From NCBI RefSeq assembly GCF_032854445.1, contig NC_088300.1:60922984-60982983 (forward strand): a stretch of 60,000 nucleotides of DNA, in the 5' to 3' direction. A model generated the notes under the pieces. It had not been told where the DNA came from and did not search any database. It saw only the letters and a list, made by a program, of their open reading frames with translations. This document shows, piece after piece, positions 1 to 12,700 of the stretch; position 1 is the first letter of the stretch; every line of letters starts with the position of its first letter. The stretch comes from Liolophura sinensis (Eukaryota > Mollusca > Polyplacophora > Chitonida > Chitonidae). Made by a program: the position numbers and the translations under genes.

Positions 1-1360
1 AAATCTGAAATCACTAGTTGTCAATAAAATTTGTAACAAAACTCTAAAACATCTCAGCAGCGAGATCAACAACAACAACAAAACACGCAGTTTAAACGTG
101 TTGTCCCTTTAGGCTGTTGTTAGCAGCCCAAAATTAGCTTTGCGCAGTATACAAGCACTATTCAAATGTTCAACGCCGAAACTAACAGAGACTGCATTGT
201 AAAATGTTTCCACAAATAATTTCAATTAATTCTTTAATATCCTCAGGTTATAACTGACGTTTAAAAACATGGTTTGATAGCGGAGACAAGTAGATTACTT
301 ATCCAGTTAAGATGAAATTTAGTATCACATATTTAAATAGACATATATATGCATGTAATTAACAGTGTATTGTGATTACTTTCCTTTACCACGAGGACAT
401 TTGATTTGAAACCCAACAAACAACTAAGATACGATCAGATTGGAATTATTTTTTCAAAATTATTTTTTTTTAACATGAAGCGAACATACTGCAAAAAAAA
501 AACAAAAACAAAACATAAAACCAAAAAAAAAAACAAAAACAAAAAAAAAACAATACTGCTATTTATGGAATAGTAAGACAATACTGTGATAAATGTTACA
601 CGTCTTTGAAAAAAATGTCATCATAAGGGGAGAAAGAGCTCGGTGCGATTTTAGATTCTCTACACTATCTAAGGTACTAAGAAAGCCCGGCATTGAACAA
701 GGGCTGAGAGTGGTGATCATCAGCTAGTGCTCTGGTGTACAAGCGCAGTTGGGGATTATTCGTTAGGAATGTACTATCTGCTTTAGCACTGTGGCTAAGC
801 CCATGTCAACACGGGAGGTTAAGTGTAGCTGGGGATCAGGACACCCTGTCTAAATATTCTTTAGATATCCTATCTTCTGAGATTAAGATTTTTGTCTTTT
901 TCAAAGTTATCGTGTACATGATTCTCGCTGATACCAAAAGTGTACATGCCTGAGCCAAACCGTCTATCGTGAAAAAGACCGCGCCCATCTCCCTAGAGAC
1001 AACAAAATGGACGGGGACGTTTCAGTGTGACATTTTCATGATGCAATTTTTGACATCAGACAACAACTTAACAGTCCTTATGACACCTATTTTGGGGCTA
1101 AGAAAGTTTAAGTTATGCAGCTTCATTCTACAGATTACAGTGTCATGGCATTTTATTAAAATTATTTTAGTTTAATTTAAATATCCCAATTATGTAAACA
1201 GAAGTCAGAGGAAAATAAATGTACCGGTACCAACAAAAGCAATTATGAACACAAAACATGAACTGACAGATTTCGAAAGCACTTTGTCTCACTTGTTTTC
1301 CTTGGTATTTTCACCAATGAACGCAACGTTTGGTAATGTATGCATCTGGTTTCTTAATAG
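1..1360 (+). other. RFX6 intron (left edge), no other gene seen
   Basis: The stretch before the first visible exon is AT-rich and includes an A-rich tract with CAAAAAC-type units at about 490-555. No exon matching the expected RFX6 N-terminal segment ending in an LQW-like peptide could be found, so it is taken as an intron whose donor lies outside the window. Confidence 0.6.
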
Positions 1361-3716
1361 GCTGGACGAAAATTACTGCATTTGTGAAGGAGTTTGCTTG
1401 CCGAGGTGTATACTGTATGCTCATTACCTCGACTTCTGCAGACGAGAATCGCTTGAACCCGCATGCGCGGCCACCTTCGGCAAGGTAAGATGACCTTAAA
1501 TGTTAGGGTTGCACGACAATGGCTTTTATCAGAATAAAAGTACAAGGAGAAGAGCAGGGGTAAATAACTGTCGCTGTATTAAAGTTGTTTTCCGTGCTGT
1601 TATTGTTCATGTTTTAGAATTTTCATGAAATGTTCTATGTTTGGCTTCCACTGCATTTTTTTAAAACTTGCCCTAATTGTGGCATTCTTTGGAATTAGTG
1701 TCTGGTTTGAGGATGACATCAGTTTTTAGTATTATAACACCCATGATAATTAGTACCATAAAGGGGGACTATAGGTTTAACCCTTATCTGTCTGTCCATC
1801 AGTTCTTAGTCGGTCAATTCGTCAGTCCCTCATGAAACAGGTTTCCCGACATTTTTTTTATAACGGTTCATCGATCTGACTTAAATGGTTTTACCACCAC
1901 AAATTACAGATCTGCTGAGATTTTAGGGGGCGCTTCCTCAGTTTTCGAAACATCATGTCATCTGTGTCCATTTTTGAACATAGCTAATTTTAATAAATCC
2001 TCAAACCGAGAGGGATGGCAATAGGCCTACTTCCAGAGCGCTTGCTCTATATTTATTTGTTTGTTTGCTTTTTTAAGCCTTGTTCAAGAATATTGCCCTC
2101 ATATGAATATTTTATTTCGTAATTTATCGCGACTTCTATTCATGGTATAAGTTTCGTATATCTGGTGCGATTAAAACTGGAGTTTTTCTTTGTAAGACAA
2201 CATTTGGGGCTATATATAGTAGGAATAGTAGGCCTGCATCAAAAGTAAACATCATTTAAATCGGCGCAATCAGAAACTCTATTGGAGAAGCTTCTTAGCG
2301 TGCCTTTTTTTTGTTTAAAAAACCCTTTTTTAAGATTTGGAGATATGTATATACAAAAAGCATGTAGGACAATGTTTAGGCTGCTATCGTGCAGCATTTA
2401 ACGTATGCTATATTTTTTAAATGCCGATAAGTTCTTTACACCTAGATTTCTTTATCATTGATTATGAAACTACGTGATCCGTGTATATTGTAAATGTTAG
2501 GGTAACAGTTAGACGGAACAACGCAGTAAGATGTATATCTGAGATTAGTTCTACCGAGTTTAAACAGAAGCTGTATCGGTGATATGTCAGTGCTCTGTGT
2601 ATGCAAACACGTGGTTCTAAGAGTGCGTATTTACCCAATGATAAAATACCCAGGCCCTTTGACATTGTTTGTCGGGATGCGCCTACTCTGATTTGTTCAA
2701 TGAATTGAATCGTCTCTGTTTGCCCAGGCTTGATTTCGGTTTTTCTTTCGAGTCACCCAGTAATATAACACATTTTAGCGTTGCTACAGAGAGGACGAAA
2801 AAATATTGGTTTGTTTTATTACTCTCTTGTCAATTATCTGACGACTGTGTTTGCCCTTGAAATGATTATAAAAAGTCACTGTTATATTAGCGTTCCAAAA
2901 TTCGATGTTTGTTACACCTAGTGCTGTAAAAGCTTTCCAGCTAGCGTAAACGGAGAGTGGTAAATGAGAGTGATTGCGATTATTTCTATTGTACAGTCAG
3001 TTTTTATTTATTGTAACAAAACTTATCGAAGATAAACGCATGGTCAAATGTTGTTTGAACATAAAATGTTTCCATAGTTGGAAAGTGTAATATCAGAGAA
3101 AATTTGGCCCAAATATGACATTTGTTATTTAAATATAAAGATATATGGAGTGCACCGGAAAAATATAATATGACGAATTTGAAAATCCTAAAATTTCTAA
3201 ATTTTAAAAAAAAATCACTATTGAAGGATTAGTGTCCAGACTTAGTGGTCCTAATTATAAATATCATAATCTTTGTAAACAATATATTCTTATAGTTCAC
3301 TTCCCATTTGTGGAACAGTTTCGAATTTTATATGCTCCCATCTGAGCTGGTCGGGGTGTGTACAATTCAACATTCCATTCCAGACGATTCGTCAGAAATT
3401 CCCTCACTTAACTACCAGAAGACTGGGTACCAGAGGTCATTCCAAGTAAGTATTGTCGTATACCCCTTTAGGGTTGCAATCTCAAGTAAAAATATCAAAC
3501 TTAATGAAGAACTCCTGTCTTAAGAATTACTCTAATACATATTTACAATGATAGACAAAATCCCTTTAAAACTGACCGAAAGACTGTCACGACCCAGTAC
3601 AATGTCATTGTGCCACCGTTGTGTGTTTGTCATTGCAGATATCACTATTACGGTATTGGAATCCGGGAAACGAGTCAGTACTATCATTCTGTATACTCCG
3701 GCAAAGGCCTTACCAG
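1361..3716 (+). CDS. RFX6: RFX6 exons a-c: RFX DNA-binding domain
   Basis: Exons 1361-1484, 3384-3445 and 3639-3716 encode the winged helix. The first reads [20 protein letters not shown] then [21 protein letters not shown]. The second encodes the recognition-helix and wing segment [20 protein letters not shown]. The third gives [20 protein letters not shown]. The Arg-rich TTRRLGTRG stretch and the KYHYYGI segment are the DNA-contacting part of known RFX domains. The Lys codon is split AA|A between exons 2 and 3. No residue expected for DNA binding is missing in the visible part; only the first helix is outside the window. A longer open frame runs upstream of 1361 but has no family similarity, and the acceptor TTCTTAATAG sits exactly at the homology boundary. 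Confidence 0.95.
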
Positions 3717-6700
3717 GTACTCTCATATAACCATACCATTATAAGTGTGAATAGTTTTCTTGACAAATTTACTTCTCACATATTAGTTTAGTTTCCTTAC
3801 GGTCATACATGGTAAGGTTGCATTATGATACATGATAGAGATAAAAGACTATTTCGTCCATTTAGATATATATATATTTTTTTATTTATTTGTTTATTTT
3901 ATTTTTGAGTTTGTTCGTTATTTTTTTGTTGTTTTGGTTTATTTCTTTTTTTCTTTGCTTATTCAAAGACACAAGAGTCAGACAACATATCAGTAACAGA
4001 AAGGAAATGAAGTCCTTACGTGTGGTATATCCAGGAGAATGACTTGCTAGCTAAAGCTAGTGAAGTGAACGATGAACGAAAACGTGGGTGGCTAATATAG
4101 CATCATACTTGTATTTAAACCATTAACGTGTTTCGTCTCTTTTGAGACTTTTCAAAATGGTGCAGTTAATAGTCACAAAGAACATATATATAGACATGCA
4201 TACAGTTATGTAGTTTAGCAACTCTTAGTTGTTGTCTGATCAACATAGAAATAATCTTACAGGGATTTAGGTCTGTACACAGATAGAGTTAAATTAAACA
4301 AAACAGACAATAATAATACCCCCACAATGAATCCTAGTTGTTAAGTTCGGGTGCAGGGTATCTCCAGTTTCTCCTGTATAATGTTTTTGACATCCGTTAC
4401 AGACTAGGACGTAAATCAAATTCTGGGAGTAACAATTTATACCTGCATTTATGATAAAGGGCTTTTCAGCATTTCTGAAATTTGGAAATTTGAACATTTA
4501 CATCGTTTATCATGGCATTTGCTGACAGAAAAGGTCTCCGTAGAGATCGAACTGAATACGGCCTTGCTTAATGGTTGTTTCAAGTTCTTAGCCTGTCTGT
4601 TTGCTTTTAGAAATTTTGTTCTGTCAAGTGCAGTGCCTAGTCGTTCATTAGACTGTGAGAAAATTTGTTTTTTCTTTTTTTTTTTAGAATGGCAGCATAT
4701 ACGTAGTCATTGTTGAGGTTAAATGTAGAGATAAAGATTACAGGATGAGAGTCAGGAGCACGGGCTAAGTGTGTTAGTAAAAGGCGTAGATCAATAGAGC
4801 GTGCTTTTTTAATTCCTCCATCAATAAGTTTCACAGGGTAACCCCTATTTAGTAGAAAAGTCCTGAGTTCCTTTAGTCTTATATTCGTCTATTCTTGTGA
4901 ATAGAAATTGTTTGTAAAGTCAGTTTATGAATATTGTACATGAATGACATATGCCTGCCATTCATTGCACCGTTTGTCTCATAATCTAGTATGTAATGTT
5001 ACACAGAAAGTCCACACAGTTCAGGAAAGTTGTAAATATATCTTGGGTTTCGCACGAAACAAAATGTATGAAGCAGAGATGTTTATGAACACAAAGAACG
5101 CAGTGACATTTTTTTTCTCCTTAGTCAAAGGACGAGTCACTGTATCTTATCTGCCGCCCTCGTATCTTCACGCAGCTTTCTCCGCCGAAGTGATAACGCT
5201 TCCCTTGTGTGATTTACAGCGTATGCCATTGTTGTGATAAGCACAGAAAGGGACAATATCATTCTGCAAACAGAAGTGCCATGTCAGTATTGACACTCAG
5301 AGAGCCCGTATGATCACGTGACCTGGAGAGTATTTGTTTGTTTACCCATAAACCACACGGATAACCCTTGTCTCCGCCTCTCAGTGCTTCGCGTTTATCT
5401 TTCCTTAAATTGTACATTTCTCCCTGTCTGGGAATGTTCAGGTGATATACAACCATCCTGCCATTTTGGTATAATTTAGGGCGTCACAACAAGTATCCTA
5501 TCAATCAACACTGCAGTCCTTGATAAAGATAACCGTAGTAATTCCACTGTTTAGTGTTTTCCTTTGATTCCATGTTTTAACTGCCCTGTAAGCGGCAAAA
5601 TCACGTGACCAAAATGTAGTGTTGCAGAAGGAAATGCGACCTTCATCACTATGTCTCTCGAAGCTGTTTCAATAGATGTGCGAATCTTTGGGAATGCCTG
5701 TACAGACACATAGATTTGATAATATGCTTATTATAATTTCCACATATGACTGCTTGTCCACATGTGTTGTAGCCATATTTCGGCATATTAATTATAATTA
5801 CTACATTGATAAAATAATGTTAAGGAACAGTTCCAAGATGTTGATTTGTTCTAACATGTGGTGTTACAAATAGGCCTATTACGCCCAGATTATAGGGGCC
5901 TGGCATGTTGTAAATATTACACACAGGGTACCCTGCTTGATTTGAGCTCTTACCCTGTGATATAACACACGAACCAGCTTGCTTACTTTGTTCTTCTGTG
6001 AGATGTTACAACCATTACACATAGGCTACCCTGCTTGGCCTAGCTCCTCTTACCTGTGATATAGCTTACGAACTAGTTTGCTTACCTTGTTCTTCTGTGG
6101 GATGTTACAACCATTACACATAGGCTATCCAGCTTGATTTGGCTCTTACCTGTGATATAACAATGGGGCTAGCTCGCTTACCTTGTTCTTCTGTGGGATG
6201 TTACAACCATTACACATAGGCTACCCTGCTTGACATGGCCCTTACCTGTGATATAACACCCGGGCTAGCTTGCTTACCGTGTTCTTCTGTGGGATGTTAC
6301 AATCATTATACACGGGCTACCCTGCTTGACATGGCTCTTACCTGTGAAATAACACCCAGGGTAGCTTGCTTGACTTGTTCTTACACTGGATGTTACAGAT
6401 ATTACACACAGGCTACCCTGTTTGACTTGCCCCTGTGTCATAACACTCGGGCTAGCTTGCTTCACTTGTTCTTATATGGAATGTTACAAACATTACACTC
6501 AGGCTATCCAGCTTGTCTGTGCTTAGATGTATGTGATATAACAGCCAGGATAACTTGCCTGACTTCTTCGTTTACTGGATGTTACAGATATTACACACAG
6601 GCTACCCTTCTTGTCTCGTGCTTAGATGTATATGATATAACACCCAGGAAAGCTTGCCTGACTTGTTCTTTTACTGATGTTACAGATATTACACACAGGC

Positions 6701-9700
6701 TATATCCTAATTCGCGTGTTCTTAGACATAGCATTACACCCAGGCTAGCCGACTTGAGCTGGAGGATGATGGTGGGTCGGAGGCCAAAGTTCAGTGATTC
6801 TTGCATGTCAATTTAGAATATGATAGAATGCCAAACATACAAAATGAAGAGAAAATACTTGAGGTGGGTTTAAATCTCCTGATGGGCGGAGGTACTTACA
6901 AACCCTTGAACAGTTGGGTAAACGGTCTGAGTGGGCCTCTTTGGGATAAGTTCGTGCACAGCAGATCTATGGGGTGGGGGTGGGGGGTTATGCGGCTGAG
7001 AAGACCTCCCAGATGATCAAGATTTACTTAGAGAGACAGACGCTGATAACTCTGAATTTTACAAGGTGTGTGTGTGCACGCGTTGCAATAAATACACGTA
7101 CGCTTCCATATAAAAAATATTGAGCGCGGCTTGCGAAAAATAGAAACCTTGTTAATATTGTAAATACCTACTCGTAGTCGTTTCAGATATTGCGTTCAGT
7201 CACGTAATGAATTAGATAAGAGAAGTAGATTTTTGTTGCTGTTACAGAAAATATTTTGAACAGTAAATTAATTGCACCAGATTTCAGCCACACACTCACT
7301 AAACTCAACTTTGAAGAGTCATCCCCAGAAGATGGTGCCAATAGATGGTGCTTCTGCACTGGATTTTGTTGTGTTTCAACCCTGGATGCCAATTTCTTCT
7401 CCAAGGATTGGCAAGGCACACAATATGTATATCAACCAAGCTGGCGAGTAATGTTTTTTAATTATGAAGATGACCGACCAGTTATGAAGATGACCGACCA
7501 CTATGTGTAGTTTGTCCAACATATGGCAGATAGAGCTTGTGACTTCCCTTGTCTAAGAAATGTAATTAAGAAATGCAATTTAGTCCTGCCCCGGTGTATG
7601 TTGTCCAGTGTCCATTGATAAGACATGGGCACGATATTACCAGTCATTTGTCAGAATTGTTAACTCGGTAGTCTGCTAATCGGTCACTTTCACCTGACTC
7701 GTTCTCAACAGGCTTGTCACGTGACCACGCACTGTCTTGTGGTTCACATCATTAATCTGCCGTGTCCTGAAGCTGATGTCTAAAGTGACTGTAATAAACG
7801 ATTTTTTGGTCACACAGCAAACAAGCTTTGGCCAAAACCCAATAGATTTTGGTTTATTATTGGTTCGGTTTATTGGTATTGGATATACACATTCGTGTTC
7901 GTCTGCAATCTCATGCGTCTTCAACGCATTACTCCGTGTGACACTTCTGAGCGATTTTTGAGCGATTTGGAGCAATGACGACACTAGTTACGTCACAAGT
8001 TTTGTCATCATTACGCCACGGCGCGTACCTTCTGTTAATTTGTTCATTCTGTTGGGGAAGGTTACGTTTATCATGTACAATGTACATTGGAGAAAATATT
8101 CCACTCTACATACAGCAGGACTATAACACCGATTTTTTCTTATTTTATTTCAGATTTTCTGGCTGCAAATTAAAAAGCGAGGTGAGTGTAATGAAACACT
8201 GAACAAATACGTTTATAGGTTATCCAAGGCCGGTAATTCTCTTCCAACAAATAAAACTCACCGGAATAAACCATAAGCCTTCAATACTTCACTCTACGTC
8301 CAAAAGCGAATGACACACTGGCAGTTTTATTGCTTTATTTATGTGTAAACTCATTTACTTGTGAATTACGTGTATTTCCATTGAGAACTGTTTCAGAATT
8401 CTCCTAATATCCAGCCTTTCACACATGCTTAGTTTTGCTCCCTATCTATCCACTGTCAAAACCGACTGCTGTCCACATTCATTCTGACGTTAAAATGTAC
8501 TAGAACCTTGGGCTCCATAGGTGCAATATCCACCCATTAATTACATTACCAATGTCAGCTATTTGAAGTCGATCGTGGTCTTTATGAATTTTCTGTCACC
8601 GGAGCTTCGATTACAAACACATGGAATTTTAGAGACGGCTCTACCTGGTTATCGTGTGTCTATTGAGCCTTATCTAGTCCTATGTCGTGTGTCCTCGGCT
8701 TCAAAGCCAGCACGCTTGGACCATGGACAGGTTTTCAGGGTTACTGACCCAGTACAGACAGTTTGTGGCAGACCAGGCCCGCTTAGAAAAGTAATTTGTC
8801 CGTGGACGATACAATTCCCGCTTGATAAGACTCGAGACCCATTAATAGTTAAGGGCTAAACTTGTGGCTGATCGATTTGCAGCTTTTATCTTTCGCAAAT
8901 GTCGGCAAACATTGAAAACACCAAGATCAAAATTTGTAAGATACTTGAGAATGGCCGCCATTGCCATAGCACCGGCTCGGTTGCGAAGGCTGACGTCACT
9001 TGGAAATGAGTCCACCTCATATGTTGTCGCGAGGCTTCGCGGTGTGAGGAAATGGCAGAGGCCGTACCCTTTGTAGGTGGCTTCCGGTTTGGCCGATCTA
9101 GATGTTTTCTCGAGGATCTTTTTAATCAGAATTTTCATGTTCGTAGCCGCAAAACCGCAAGGAAATTAAGCCCAAAAGTGCCTCGAGATTTTAAACGTTA
9201 AATATTCCTGAACCAATGCGACAAAGCATTTCCGACTCCAGACGGCCAGTGATGAAGGGTTTTAAGCACATCTGTCCAGTATTTTGTCTCAAATATGGAA
9301 GAGATAGTTTTTTGTGTTTAAGTGATGATACCAATAATAATTTTCATCAAAGAAATAATAAATGAAACAATTTTTCTACCTCAAGGATATGTAACCGCAT
9401 TTATAAATATGTGGACACCACGATGCCATTAGTTTCTTTCTACGTATTTTAATCTGAGCAAATATTTCCATGTTGCTTCCCAATATTTGTCTTTTTCGTG
9501 CAACCCTTTGCCAACTATCACACTCATGTTGTCGATGCTCTGATTTTACTCTCTACATGCTGTAGTTTTTTGTTTAATGCAAATAACCAATATCGGCGTA
9601 ATCATTTTTAGGGTGGCTTCACACGAAAGTACTCGCTAAGTTCGAAGACAGGAACCCTTCTGCCAGACTTTCCAAGTGCTCAGTATTTGATACTTCCTCT

Positions 9701-12700
9701 CTCTTTGTCTCGGGAAAAGGTGAGTGTTTGTTGGTTTTTTCTCTTTTTACCGCTGAGTCAAAGATTGTGCAGAAGTGATGCCAAAATACCTTACGACAAT
9801 ATGGATATGAGCTATAATGGTCATCAGTTCGAAAACTGAATGATATTTTTCTACGCTTTGGAGACTTAGAGCCTCTTGCACAAAGCAGTCGTAACCTAAG
9901 TTGACTGCAACATGCTTTTAACACATGTCGCCATTGTACGATTGCTTTGTGCAAGCGGCTTCTGAACTGTATATTTACATTACTTAAAGTGGCCCTCCTT
10001 ATACTTGTGCCTGTTTATTGCACATGCTTCTTTTTTTCAGGTGAAAGGGGATGGGGGGTCGGTACTTTAGATTACGATACTTAAGATTTTGTGTGCAATT
10101 AGTGTTGAAATTTCTGACAGATTATATTATGATATGTCCCAAGCATCAATAATTCTTTGGAGCGTCCTTACACTATGAATGTCTGCATTTGACGCCTCGG
10201 TTGTCAATGTAGATCTCTATGGACCTTTTTTGCACCATTAGAGTTAAAATCCGACAAATTCCTCTATTTTGAGACATGAATCACTTCCCCCAGTCCAGAA
10301 CGGCGTACAAATCTGAGTGAACCTGAGCGTTGCTCTTAAAGAACGTGAGTTTATTGAATGGTTTGTGGGCAGCTTGCGTGCTGTTTCGTGCTGGCTTTTC
10401 TCTTCACTCGGCTTATCATCGTCTAAAGCCAGTCACAATGGTTCGCTAGCCTCACGCTCCCAACAGCCTAACGGTTTATGCCTTCTTCCATAATGACTGA
10501 CCCCTAGTTAATAGCTCCGTTTGATGTTGTCTGTACACTCGACTCACCGGACTGTGTTTCTTTTTAGATTACTGCTTGATTTATTCGCTTCTATTGGTCA
10601 ATTCTGGGTCAATGTTTGTGACAGTGAACCTAAATTAGTAGCAGTGAGATTTAGTTTATAGTGTCCGAACAATAAATTGGCCACCGTTAACTGTTGTCGG
10701 ATCATTGCTATTGGCGTCTTAATGACTCCACATTTTTCACACTTTTACGAATCAAGAGTTTCAATTGGTCAAGGTCAGTTGGCCTTGCGAACCTGGAACG
10801 TCCATTTTGGTTGACGACTGGTATACGAATATATCTCTTTTGACGTCTAGATTCACATTTTCTGACTGATGCATGGATAAATTTGCAAGAAAAGCTAGCT
10901 TATTTTGACGACTCAGCTATGACCAGTTGAGTATTTATCCTGTAGGCGGGAGACACACACGCATTCAGTCCTTAGTCAAATTATGTCAAGGATTTTAGAC
11001 ATGGCAAATTTGGCACTGCACTGAGGTTTTACAGAAGAGGGTTGACCATTACCGGTGATTCAAGTGTCAGTATACTATGACACCTACGTCTGTTGTCTTT
11101 GTCATTAGAGCCAAGCAGCACTGTAAATACTGAGGCCGATCTACTCCAATGTAGAATAATTAAGATAGGTAGATCTGCTTTACTTATTAGTATATGTGTA
11201 TTGCCACAGTGTTTTCTCCAATATTGGAAGACTTATGAAAGAATGTTAATAAAGCGATTACTTAACCACGTGTTTGAAAGATTTTAATGACAAATATGAA
11301 TGATGTGCAATAAAGACATTACGCCTTAATGGCGAAATCCACAAGCTTTAATCGGAAGTATTTCAACAGGTCGACTTTTAGCATTATACTGTCAGCTTAA
11401 AAGTGAATACACACGTGCTTATTCCAGATAACTTACTTGCACGTTACAAATACACAGTCTACAGTATCTCTGACCGACTTCATCGATTGAATGTATATAT
11501 AAGAGTGAAAATCCATGCTACTGTACTTGATGGTTGTGAAAAATAAAACAAGTCACTTAAAGTCCATTCCGCATCGGAATGTAAGTGATGATTTCATGAA
11601 CCTCAAATGTATCAAGATTTCAAAGTCTACTCAAACTTGATATCATCTAACCAGAGAATGCTAGGCCCGCCCTATTCATGGCCATTGGTCATATATACAT
11701 CAAAGATAACACACAGTTCAGCTCATCTAGTGATCACGTGTGCCTGTGATTGTGATAGAAAGAAGAAAGACAATACTGGAAATAATCAACAGATCCAAAT
11801 ACAGTTTTAATGCTTGCGTTAACTTGATTTGGTGAATTGACCAGATATACCTGCCTTATTTATCAGTTTACTTTCGAGAGTTGTGTTATAGCTGCGTCAG
11901 GTAGGTTATGAGAGGATGGCGTCTTTTTTACTGATTTTGTTATTCTTGTTGATGGTGTTCTTGTTCTTGGTCGTTTTTTTTTTCTTTCAGTGCTCATGTC
12001 TCGCAGCTTATCGATATTTTGTTGTTTATTTTTTGTCATTTCTTTGGGGGATTGTATGACTGTCTGTGATGACTCCTTGATGTGGACATTTGCCAAATGA
12101 TACTGCTGATCCACGATATAAGGTTTGCGTTATGATCTTTTGGTTGTGTACAGGCATTACCGTGTTTGCTGTTCCACAATAGTCGACTTTCGTTGTGATC
12201 TTCAGTAGTTGTACAGGTATCAACGTTTTTGCTGTTCCACAATAGTCGACTTTCGTTGTGATCTTCAGTAGTTGTATAGGTATCAAAGTTTTTGCTGTTC
12301 CACAATAATCGACTTTCGTTGTGATCTTCAGTAGTTGTATAGGTATCAAAGTTTTTGCTGTTCCACAATAATCGACTTTCGCTATGATCTCCAGTTGTTG
12401 TATGGGCATCAAAGTGTTTGCTGTCCACAATAATCGACTTTCGCTATGATCTCCAGTTGTTGTATGGGCATCAAAGTGTTTGCTGTCCACAATAATCGAC
12501 TTTCGCTATGAGCTCCAGTTGTTGTATGGGCATCAAAGTGTTTGCTGTCCACAATAATCGACTTTCGCTATGATCTCCAGTTGTTGTACAGGTATCAAAG
12601 TGTTTGCTGTCCACAATAATCGACTTTCGCTATGATCTCCAGTTGTTGTATGGGCATCAAAGTTTTTGCCGTTCCACAATAGACGACTTTCGCTGTGATT

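Noticed and set aside
8842-9138. 98-codon minus-strand frame and 70-codon plus-strand frame in the GC-rich patch
   Set aside because: No recognisable domain on either strand; open frames are expected in GC-richer DNA.
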